Shown piece after piece: positions 25,622 to 35,099 of a stretch of 64,000 nucleotides of DNA. A model generated the notes under the pieces. That model ran no database searches and was not told the origin of the DNA. It saw only the letters and a list, made by a program, of their open reading frames with translations. The stretch's first letter is position 1. Each line of letters opens with the position of its first letter. The position numbers and the translations under genes were made by a program. This DNA comes from Linepithema humile (lineage: Eukaryota; Arthropoda; Insecta; Hymenoptera; Formicidae): contig NC_090128.1 of NCBI RefSeq assembly GCF_040581485.1, forward strand, positions 20,700,931 to 20,764,930, written 5' to 3'.

Positions 25622-27435
25622 GACGCCGTCGCTCTTTATATTGTGTGACCCGAACTCGCGACCCATTATTTGGTTAAAGTCTTTGTGCACGTAATAAGGA
25701 AAAAAAGTTAATTGATTGTGTCAATTTTCAAACAAGAGTATTTAAAAAAGTGCCTTGAGACGTTAACGCAGACGGGACCTAAATTGAAGAATACAGCGGA
25801 GTAAAGCTGTAGGTCGGAGTGAGGCCAGGACACTTCTCTAGTTCATAAGTTCTCTATAAGTACTGTATTAAAGTATAATAAATTAATAATAACTGATAGA
25901 GAAGACGACAACTGTTCCTTTGCTCTTTATAGGATACAAACCGTAACTTCTCTTTGTAATGGATATATTTATCACACACATTCTCTCGGTAGTTTTTATA
26001 TAATGATAAATGAATTATAAACGTAACGGCGGTAAGTCTTATGATAAAAATCACACATATATGCTTAAGTCTCGATATTGTATAAACTGATAAGAGGTAA
26101 GATATAACTATATTGGTGCTTTAATATAGATGAAGTTTATAGAAACTTCATTATTAAACCGAAAATGTAGTTTCTATTGTATTTCTGTCATTTTATTTAT
26201 TTATCCAAGACCTTTATTTCTGGAGTTTACAATATATGTTTGTGGATTAGCATTTATATTTCTTTCTTTTTTATACCTGTCTCTCGAATTAAATATAATT
26301 AGCAAACAAAATGTACGTGTACGTAGTGGTTTGGAATTTACAATCGTAACTCTGAATAAAGCTTAAAATAAGGCGTAAATCTATAAATCATTTTAAAAGA
26401 TAGCAATATTAAATTTATTGATGTAATTGTGGCGTAAGTGTGTGCGTAAAAAATAAGTAAAAACAATTATTTCTTTTGAATATTTAAATACAGCTTATTT
26501 TATAATTATCTTCTTATTTCAAACAGCAATTATTCACTATTGTGAATTCTTAAATGTATATAGAGATTCATTAGAGGGACATGTATGATATTACTTAAAT
26601 ATTCCGAGAAAGAAGAATTGGTAACACATTTAATACATTTTGTTGTAGATATTTCTGTGATTTTTGCATGTATCGATTTTTCTAAACTACATTGAGATAT
26701 GCTCAATTATTTTACATAGACTGTACAAGCGTGACGTTTAAAATATATTCTCTTTTCAACGTTTTTAGTGTAATTATGAAAAATAATAAATTAAATTTTG
26801 TAGTGTATAAAAAATTTCACGATTGTATTGTAATCTCGTAATTGTTAGCGACTGCTCTGTAAGGTGTTTGTACTTGTACATAGAGCAAAACGAACCTATC
26901 TCCTCTCTTAGTGTGAAATAAATTTGAACTTGTTTCATAAAAACATCGATTGTTGTTTTCGTGTATATTATTGCTAGATTACAAAAAAAAAAAAAAAACA
27001 TTTTATCAGGTGTAAAATTATGCTCTTTGTAAGAATCGAAACAAAACATTTGCAGTTCCATAACAGCCTTATATTCCACTCTCAGTCAATACATAAGTTA
27101 AGTTACTTGTACATATGTTTAAATGAAGATCAAATTTTGATAGATGCTGCGGTGAAAAGCAATGACAATGGGAGTTATATATGCCTTAGAAAATAAATAT
27201 ATCATAAATATTAAGGTATCTATAAAAACGCAAAATTGATTTAAAAATTCAGGATCTAAAATCCCAATTTCAGGTCCAAACTCGAGTGTAATAATTACAT
27301 GTCTCGCATCGTAACATCTATCATTTGCCAAATGTCAAACTATAATCCTACAATCCTTTCAACACTGCACCTCAAATTCACTAAAATAATGCCATGGCCA
27401 ATAAACATTTCGATAATTGTTGAAAATGATGAATG

Positions 27436-27441
27436 TTTATT
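27436..27441 (-). terminator. Candidate polyadenylation signal of Ubc12
   Basis: TTTATT on the plus strand, that is AATAAA on the minus strand, about 210 nt past the Ubc12 stop codon. Confidence 0.45.
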
Positions 27442-27650
27442 TTAGTTGAAGCTTATTAACCAAAAATAAATATGTGCAATTAAATGTATATAGGCCTGGC
27501 AAGACATAAAGAAAGTAAATATGTTAATGTCACACAAGTGACAATGAGGACACTGTATGGTCCTGTACCCATTCCATACTTCAGGATCTCTTGACCTACA
27601 GTGAGTCCTTGAAGGAGCATGTACAACATGAATGATGGCGAGGCACTGTA

Positions 27651-28647
27651 TCACTTGAGACATCGTTCGAAATAATATGATCCTACATAACCACCCCGCA
27701 TAGCTTTTGCTACGTTTTGTTCAAACGCCCTTCTGTTATTCTGTAGAACTTCAGCAGCGTCCTTATTTAATGGATCCTCAGGATTTGGCTCCTGTTATCA
27801 TATTTATGTATGTTTCAATTCAGATGAGATAAAAAAATGATTTGTGAAAAATAAGTTATCAGAAGCATTATATTAATAAATAATGGTTACAACCACACAA
27901 ATATTGATTGATAGCAAAATTTATATAGAATGTAAAAATAATAGTTTTCTTTAGTAAAACATTATAAATTATGACAAATAAGTAATAATGGAATTATACA
28001 TACTAAGAATAGATATTGGAGACCATAGACAATGGAATTGATTGTGAGTACAGGTTTCCAGTCCTCTCTCAGAATATTGAGGCACACATTACCATCCAAG
28101 TCAATATTGGGATGATAAACCTGAGTCTCACATTTCACTTTTGGTGGCTCGTGCGGGTAATTGGGACCAACCTTAAAACTAAACACGAATCTACCACCTC
28201 TGTAAAACCCCTGAAACAGTTAATCAATCGATTAATCATATGCAATCATCATCAATATTTTCATAAGCTACCATTGATTATTGGTATTGTAAATAATGAA
28301 ATATACAACCTGGATGGGAAAAGTGACATTGATTTAACATTGTACAAATACTGCAAGTGCTCCAGATAAGTATTTACTTACTTCATCTGGACAGATGATT
28401 AACTTAAAGCTTAACAGATCATCAGGATCCGGGAATTCCGTACCGCATGTTTTCGGGAGATTGAGTTCGTTTATGTCTGAAAAAGTAAATACCAAGTAAA
28501 AGGAGAGTGACGAGGGTAAGTCGCGAGCTACATTGAGTGCAAACCTTTTGTGATTCTCAGCTGTGCCGCGGACGCCTTCTTCTGGGTGCCAGCCTTGGGT
28601 GACTCGCCATCTTTTTTCGCTTGTTTCAACGAGAATAATTTGATCAT
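27651..28647 (-). CDS. Ubc12: NEDD8-conjugating enzyme Ubc12 (UBE2M)
   Basis: E2 enzyme that takes NEDD8 from the UBA3/APP-BP1 E1 by thioester transfer and passes it to cullins, activating cullin-RING ligases. Four coding exons (minus): 28647-28545, 28476-28382, 28210-28004 and 27791-27651. The phases are consistent and give 181 aa, close to 183 in human UBE2M. The N-terminus MIKLFSLKQAKK is the Ubc12-specific extension that binds the NEDD8 E1 and DCN1 proteins. The core shows INELNLPKTC, DPDDLLSFKLIICPDE, FSFKVG, HPN at 99-101, catalytic Cys109 in GNVCLNILREDWKP, and YGLQYLFLEPNPEDPLN. The end is GGYVGSYYFERCLK. The donor after exon 1 is GTTTGC, weaker than average, but the reading frame and family alignment demand it. 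Divergent from S6KL. Confidence 0.97.
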
Positions 28648-29640
28648 AATTAGATCGCGCGTTCAACGCCGACGCGGGCCAACATACAAATGTCTCGCAC
28701 TTGGGCCGCGGTCGCGGACGGCATACAAAATCACACCTAAAAACCTATAATTTTTGACACTACGGGATCAATCGCTCGGTTGATCCCGCACACATACAAT
28801 ACGCGCAGGCCGTGCAGAGGCTAGTGTCACGTGGACGGATGAATGATAGTGAGCATGCTGATGTCACGGCGTCGCGAATACCGATAATAATGTTTTCTGC
28901 ACAAATTTCTTCTCAGTTTCTTACAGTCGGTAGAATCAACACGTGGACTAACAATTTTTTTTCTCTGTCGAAAGATGGCATTGTCAGCATGATCATCATT
29001 TCGAAATATGATGTCACTCTATACATTTAATTTTTAACGTCGCGCAAATTCAAATTGTGCGCACTTGCTTCGTGTATTAGAATATACGTTGTATCTTTCT
29101 TTTGCGATAAAATATTACAATGAGATTATAAACGTCCTATAGAAGGTAACATCTATTCAAAAGCGCTATGACTGCACGATTTACGTCTTAGCGATTTCAG
29201 TAGTTATTTATTACATGTATATGCATGAGTCACGCATTACTTGTATACTATTATTGCTGCGAGCAGAACCTTAATTTGTAACAATTAACTTTATAATTTA
29301 TAACGATTTATCATATATGTGTTAATTAGTTATTAGCCTAATAAACACCAATGTGCTAGTTTATTAATACCGAGTATAGTAATTTAATTACTTCAAATTT
29401 ATAATTAATTATTTAATTCATAACTAGCAAAATAAACTTGCATAGAAATAATTATATGCGCGTTGTATGTATTCGCATGTTTAATGACTAATATAATATT
29501 TATGCAAACGAACTGGCGATATGCCCGGTATTTGAACTTAAAATAACTTGACAGCAGGATGACGTTTCGAAAAGCGCTGCTTTCGAATTATCACTCATTC
29601 GTCGTTTGAGAGAATCGACAATTGGACTACTGTTGTTTGG
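28648..29640. promoter_or_regulatory. Divergent promoter region between Ubc12 and S6KL
   Basis: A 1-kb gap between start codons pointing apart. The first 250 nt beside Ubc12 are GC-rich and include an E-box, GTCACGTG, at 28826-28833; the remainder is AT-rich. No coding exon is seen. Confidence 0.5.
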
Positions 29641-31211
29641 ATGGGCAATTCTAACACGAAGAGAAGCTATCATAATTACGAAAAGTATGATAGTCAGGTG
29701 TGTATTATCTGGATATACATCCTAACCTCTAACTCAATATTTATATCTCATAAAAATGTTCTTTCTGTTGCGTTTCCTCTATTTTACATTATACTTTATA
29801 ATTAAATGTATGTGTACTCTATCTTAAAAATAATATTATCAATTTACAGTATAGCCTCAGTGATTTACTCGGTGGAAGCTGCATCACAGCAGCACAAGCT
29901 TCTAATGATGAACGAAGATCATGGTCTCGTGCTTCTCACAGAAGGTAATATGACTAGTATTTTAATAAAATATATTCTCGTATAATTAATTGTCTACAAT
30001 AGATTTTAATAACAGCAAGACTGAATTAACACATATTATTTTTAGTTGGACCAGAGATGCTGGACAGGATGCTCACGTATCATCATTTGGATCTTCCAAA
30101 ACAGTATGGCCAGTTCCCCGTTTTCAGTCAATGTTCCTACCAGAGTTTCCAGTCAAACAGATACCCTTGAAGACGGGATATGTTTTCTTGGATGTAATAG
30201 CTAAAGGTGCTTATGGAAAAGTGTACAAAGTACAAAAACAAGAGACTGGTCAAGTTTATGCACTTAAAGTCATTAGTAAAGCTATGATAGTAGCAGAAAA
30301 TGCTATTAGACAAGCTAAAGAGGAGGTACATACATGTTTAAAATTGTTTAGATAAATATATTGTTGATTTGACAAAATATATAGATTTTATGTTTTATAT
30401 TTAGGTAGCAATACAGAGAATGGTTGGACATCATCCTTTCGTAGTGAGCTCTGTCCACAGATGGCAAGGCAGAAAGACTTTGTATATATGTAAGTTCTGT
30501 TACTGTGTTAAATTTTAACATAATTTTTTGAGCAGATTGTGACAGAGATAAATATTACAGTGATGGACTACATTTCTGGAGGAGAATTACTTTCACTAGT
30601 CGATGAATATGGCTGTTTACCTGAAGAGGTAGTTAGAATATATGTGGCTGAAATTGCGTTAGCCATAGGTGAGAATAATTTCAATAATTTGTTATAGATA
30701 ACATAAGATCTGACATCTATACATTTATATAAAAGCATATGTGTATTATATGTAGATTTCCTGCACAATGCTGGCATAGTACATAGAGATCTAAAAACAA
30801 CAAACGTTCTACTTGACGAAAATGGCCATGCTATAATTATTGATTTTGGTTTAGCCAAATGGCTGCAACGCACTGAAAGAACGAATACATTATGTGGAAC
30901 ACCCCAATACATGGGTGAGAAAATATAATAATAGAAATGTGGTATTTTATTGCGTTTCTAATTTGCTTAAAAACAGATAATTGATGAATCAATTCATAAT
31001 ATAAAATCAATTAATATAAATAATATAATATAAATTCATAATATAATCAATCAATAATATAAAATATTATTTCTTTATTGTTTTGTCATATTTACGCAAT
31101 TTTTTTTATTGTAATCTTTCAGCTCCTGAAATATTAAGAAAAGAATACTATGGACAGGAGGTCGATTGGTGGTCGCTCGGCGTCTTAATGTGCTTCTTAC
31201 TTACAAATGAG
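29641..31211 (+). CDS. S6KL: S6 kinase-like / RSKR-type AGC protein kinase; C-terminal exons not found
   Basis: Ser/Thr kinase related to ribosomal S6 kinases; fly S6KL acts at the neuromuscular junction and in BMP signalling. Seven coding exons: 29641-29697, 29850-29944, 30046-30325, 30405-30489, 30561-30668, 30756-30914 and 31123-31211, in frame for 291 codons. The N-terminus MGNSNTKRS is a strong myristoylation-type start. The stretch WPVPRFQSMFLPEFP (72-86) is the RSKR-family linker. The kinase domain starts near residue 96: loop AKGAYG 103-108 (first Gly is Ala, as in human RSKR), Lys125, HRDLK 218-222, DFG 238-240, and activation segment TLCGTPQYMAPE ending at 264. The helix DWWSLGVL follows at 276-283, and the last read residues are TNE. 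A GTACGT donor follows, but no exon for the rest of the C-lobe (about 100 residues) could be found. A tRNA-Trp begins 128 nt later. Family call firm; gene end unresolved. Confidence 0.88.
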
Positions 31212-31339
31212 GTACGTGATAGATTTTAAGTATGTATCATATATTTTTTCATGACTATAATTCAGTGCTTTCGTCGTGTTACTCCACTTTAAGTAGATAG
31301 CTGACCTTATCATTACTCTGGAAGCACTCAACATCACAA

Positions 31340-31411
31340 GACTCCGTGGCGCAACGGTAGCGCGTCTGACTCCAGATCAGAAGGTTGCGTGTTCAAATCA
31401 CGTCGGGGTCA
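31340..31411 (+). tRNA. tRNA-Trp (anticodon CCA)
   Basis: A 72-nt cloverleaf. Acceptor arm GACTCCG pairs with CGGGGTC (one T-G pair), followed by discriminator A at 31411. The D-arm carries the A-box TGGCGCAACGG. The anticodon stem TCTGA/TCAGA encloses loop CTCCAGA with CCA at 31372-31374. The T-arm carries the B-box GTTCAAATC. The 3' CCA is not encoded, as expected in eukaryotes. A run of nine T follows within 20 nt as a Pol III terminator. It lies just past the last recognised S6KL exon. Confidence 0.97.
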
Positions 31412-31679
31412 AAAGTTGTCTTTTTTTTTGTTTTGTGCAGCTCTAAGAAGTTATAGTAATTAATTTGATAATAACTTTTTTTATTTTGTTTGTTATTATT
31501 ATATATAATAGACTGTGTTTGAATTATTTATGTTAAATTGAAAAACTAATTCATATCGGTAGTTGTGCTTGCTTAAAAGTCGTAGAATTATTTTATAGCG
31601 TTATATTTATACTATAGCGTTATAATATAAAAGTACAAACACGATTATCAATGTATAGTGATTATTAAAAAAAATAAAT

Positions 31680-31696
31680 CGCCCCCGGGTGGGCTC

Positions 31697-31733
<37 letters not shown>

Positions 31734-31753
31734 GCCGATTGCGCCACGGAGGC
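31680..31753 (-). tRNA. tRNA-Asn (anticodon GTT)
   Basis: A 74-nt cloverleaf on the minus strand. Acceptor arm GCCTCCG pairs with CGGGGGC, and the discriminator is G. The A-box is TGGCGCAATCGG. The anticodon stem TCGGC/GCCGA-type encloses CTGTTAACC with GTT. The T-arm carries GGTTCGAGCCC. A T-rich stretch follows the 3' end on the minus strand as a Pol III terminator. It faces the tRNA-Trp gene from 270 nt away on the opposite strand. Confidence 0.97.
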
Positions 31754-33263
31754 AACTAAGTATAGCCTTCTTATAAGTGCAGTTAGCAGCATCACTTGCT
31801 TTTTGTAGGATTATTTTTATTGTCTTGAATATTAATTAAATAGAGAGACAAATTAAATTTTAAAACGAAGGAAAAGTGTAGAAACCGAGTCATGTAACTC
31901 GAGTCTGCCTTTAATTTTACACAGTATTTACTTTAATATATTTGTTACTGACAACCATAACAATTTAGTTATGTGTTATGTAGTATAATGTTTAAAAAAG
32001 AAAAAACTCTTGTGACAGATTTAACGCCAAAGAGACGCGCATATACTCTTAAATTTTAAATAAGCTGAATTGGTCAAATTAAGTTTTATTTCCGTTAATA
32101 TTTAACTGCAATATACTTCACTTATTCTGATGTTTATTGCAAGACGCGTGAGTCGAATAATCATATTTAATCAGCATTAAACATCTCACGAGAAAATGCG
32201 ATATACAATGAAAAAACGAAACAATCTTGCTGCTGCGTGTTGCAAAACTCTTTCTCTCATACGCTGGGTCACGCCTTGACATTTCGTTAGATCCATTCAC
32301 CTTATACATCTTGTTTACACCTACCCGATGCATCGTGGTACGAGAGCTCGCCCTTTGATGAATCGATGCGCGATTGCGGCGTGTCACGAAGAAATGTTGG
32401 CGTGCCGCATGCGGATGCGACATTCGCGAGCAATTGCGAGATCGCTAGGAGTCTTGTGCAAGTCTATGCATTTTTCATGAATAGCTGATTCGTTATGAAG
32501 TTGCATTCGCGTAAGAATAGAAAGGTATCGGCTGTAATTCCGCAAATGTGCGGATTGACTTGTTCTTTGATAATCCCTTGATAAATTGGCTGAAATCTTG
32601 ATGAATCTTTTATGCGTCGAGAGATGTCATATAAGAATCCGAATAATTCTTTAAATTAAAGTCAAAAAGAAATAAAGAATTATTCCTGACAGACGGCATA
32701 AAATTTTTAAGCATTTATAAAAAAAGAGTGACATATAGCATATATATTTTTTTCTGATTGCGTTTTTTTATTACATTTTTTCCTTTAATCAATAGCTGTT
32801 TTCTTTGTTTGTGCGAAAGCAGCGATAAATGTTTCTCTATTTATTCGCCTACACTTAAGTATCGATGAGATATTTTCTTACTTAATAATTCCATACATAT
32901 TTGCAAGATTATTTTGCAAAGACTTTCTCATTTTACTATTCATAGATTTTGCAAGCGTGTTTAGGCGTCTCATAAAAATCACCAAGTCCGTTATTTTCGC
33001 GAAATCACAGGTTCGAAGAAACATCCGCGATTGTGAGATCCTGAAATGTCACGAGACACGTTTCATTGAATCTTATTGCGCGTGTGTAAATAATTTGTGG
33101 GCACGGTGAAGTGCTAAGGGTCGTAAGTTAAAGGGGAATTATCATTTACTCAATCCGCTGCCGGTGCGCGCTCGTTGTGCCTTGTTATTTCGTGTTAGAG
33201 AAGTGCGAAGATGTTTGCCGGCTGACGGAAGCTCTCGATTATTGTATCTGACATAGTAGGTAC
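31754..33263. other. Stretch without a recognised gene between the tRNAs and the 33.26-kb candidate gene
   Basis: I searched the plus strand here for the missing S6KL C-lobe and found nothing with kinase-like sequence. The last 150 nt (33110-33263) become richer in CpG and look like promoter or 5' UTR of the next candidate gene. No tRNA, repeat array or transposon reading frame is visible. Confidence 0.4.
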
Positions 33264-33980
33264 ATGGCGGCTCCACGCACGTCGAGAACGTAAGTGCTAC
33301 TTCGTGACTCACTCGTTAACTTGTTACATCGCGCCTGGTCCTCGTTGTTTCTGTCACACTGAAGCGCAACGTTGTGATTGACAAATCACACGAGCACTGA
33401 TACGCCTTATCGCGGCGACCGATAGTGCAAATTTGCAGAATGTGCAAATCGAGAGATTTATCGGTGGGTCGCCGTGCCTCTGGCGGTCTCGTTTGTCCCT
33501 TTAATCGATCTTTTCGTGAATATTTCATTCATCAATCAGCTATATTTTTCATATATTTTAATGCCGTCATCGAAGTCTCGTTCCGTTTTCCGAATAAAAT
33601 TGTGCGTCGATAGACGCAATTTGAAACTTCGCGATGATTATAATCTAAAATATAGAAAGATAAAGATGGCATTTTACATACGCATTAATAACAGCGAATT
33701 TCATTGACAGAAAGTTTTGTGATTACAGTATTGCGTACCACATAGGATTTTCAGAGATTTATTATTCTTGTTTGAACACCTGAGTGTTTAGTGCAATATT
33801 TTTAACTTGCAACCCTGTTCCATGTTTTATACATTTTATATCTTATAGATTAGAAGTTATTTTATTTTAATCAAACGCGCGTCTCAATTTAAAGGCACTT
33901 GTATGAATTGAAAGACGTCGGTGAGGATTCGCTCATACAAGAGCCGAGCAGAATTTCTAATGGCAATTACTGTCACATAT
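33264..33980 (+). CDS. Putative N-terminal two exons of an unidentified plus-strand gene (partial)
   Basis: Not recognised. Exon 1 (33264-33289) begins ATGGCGGCTCC, reads MAAPRTSR and ends in a good GTAAGT donor. It is preceded by CpG-rich sequence, and the ATG sits inside a YY1/PHO-like ACATGGCGGCT element, a common arrangement at housekeeping starts. Exon 2 (33895-33980) is bounded by an AG and a GTAAGA donor, joins in matching phase (2), and reads HLYELKDVGEDS then SRISNGNYCHI, a sensible amino-acid mix with no stop. It ends in phase 1. I found no convincing third exon on the plus strand, so the gene would need a long intron, with the secreted-protein gene nested on the opposite strand. 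Function unknown; either exon could be chance. Confidence 0.4.
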
Positions 33981-34144
33981 GTAAGATCTTTTCCTCTTCG
34001 AAAATCTGTAGTTCTACATGTCAAGTTTAAATACGCCAGTAAATTCCGAGCGACGAAATTCGAGGCCTGATCGAAGTCGAAGCAGTCTGTGGATGGGCGG
34101 TTGGTGCGGTGAGACGGAGTAAACGAGGCCGTCAGGATTCACAG

Positions 34145-34250
34145 TAATAATAATAATTATTATTATAACGATGATGAAGCAATAATACAAATAATAATAT
34201 TAATAATAATAGTGGTACTGGTACTAAATCGTAATAATAATAATAATGAC
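34145..34250. repeat. Degenerate (TAA)n trinucleotide repeat
   Basis: Clusters of TAA/TAT units interrupted by short unique sequence over about 105 nt. Confidence 0.8.
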
Positions 34251-34774
34251 ACATGTATTTCTAAAAAGAAGACAGAGTCGAGCTACTTACTATATAGTTT
34301 ATCAGGATGGGCTTGTGGGTGCTGTTTGCAGTAGTGCGTCAATTCTCAAATAAGACGTAGGGGGAGTGGGAGGGGGGGGGGGAATGGGGAGTCCATAAGG
34401 GGGATGCGAGATTATCGATCGGTAGGGGGAAGAGGGGGGGGGACGGAGTTCGTCCCCGCGGACAGATCGGAGCTCGTCTCCGTGTCCACCGGGACGAACG
34501 GGAACGCCACTCGGTGCTGGGCATCCCGCGGAACCACCGCGTGTACGCCGTTTCTCATCGCCGGGTCGCGCGGGTGCGCGATCACCGCGTATCGAAGGTA
34601 CGATCGATACGAGTGTCACGTCGCTCGCAGGTGGACGCCGCCGACGGTATCCGGCGACACGCGGTCGTGCCGTGCTCCCCGTGGGAGATGCGCCACCGAG
34701 ATCGTAGTGCGCCGTAAAGATCGAACAACCCTACTCTAGAAGATCGATCGGGTCGATGGGGTCGCTCTTTCGTG

Positions 34775-34786
34775 CTTGTCTCTCTT

Positions 34787-34817
<31 letters not shown>

Positions 34818-34890
34818 CTCGTTCGCTTTCTCTCCTTGCCTCGCATTCTTTCGCGCTTTCGCTCGCTCAAGCACACACACACACACGCTC
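34775..34890. repeat. Pyrimidine-rich TC/TTTC tract ending in (CA)n
   Basis: An almost pure plus-strand pyrimidine stretch built from TC and TTTC units, then a short run of CA. Simple-sequence DNA lying downstream of the secreted-protein gene. Confidence 0.85.
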
Positions 34891-35093
34891 TCTTTCTCTC
34901 GCTCTTTCTTTCGCTCCTTATCGTCCCGCGACGAGCTCGCGTCTCGGCTGCCGGAGGCGCCGACACCCGAGCCCGCCCCGGTCCTTAAGGAGAGAGCAGA
35001 AGTCCTCCTCCTCTTCGAGATGGTGCTGCTGCTGCTGCTGTTGCTGCCGCGCTGCTGAGGTTACTCGTCGATCAGCCCTCCTCGCGCCGAGAC

Positions 35094-35099
35094 TTTATT
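35094..35099 (-). terminator. AATAAA overlapping the stop codon of the secreted-protein gene
   Basis: On the minus strand the end of the frame is GAGCAATAAAGTC, so the TAA stop is part of an AATAAA hexamer. If used, the 3' UTR would be only about 15-25 nt. Otherwise a more distal signal exists. Confidence 0.4.

Larger units (their letters stand above)
23347..27650. other. AT-rich stretch between converging msk and Ubc12 (3' UTRs and intergenic)
   Basis: No coding exon is supported; open frames are short and AT-biased. Plus-strand AATAAA signals that could end msk occur at 24141-24146 and 25616-25621, so msk may have a long or alternative 3' UTR. Ubc12 ends from the other side, with its own signal at 27436-27441. 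A sequence like CACACACATACACATACACACA lies near 25376. Confidence 0.5.
33981..35093. other. Low-complexity stretch without a supported gene
   Basis: Contains (TAA)n-type repeats around 34145-34250, a G-rich patch (34360-34445), a pyrimidine tract of TC/TTTC units (about 34775-34830) with a (CA)n run near 34873-34888, and a (GCT)n run near 35020-35046. Open frames here are translations of these repeats. It may be 3' flank of the secreted-protein gene and/or intron of the 33.26-kb candidate. Confidence 0.5.

Noticed and set aside
26774..27079. 101-codon minus-strand frame
   Set aside because: AT-rich sequence between converging genes, containing a poly-A run read as poly-Phe; no support.
33704..33780. 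Possible intermediate exon after the AG before 33712
   Set aside because: Open for about 23 codons in a compatible phase but then hits a stop with no usable donor; the exon at 33895 fits better.
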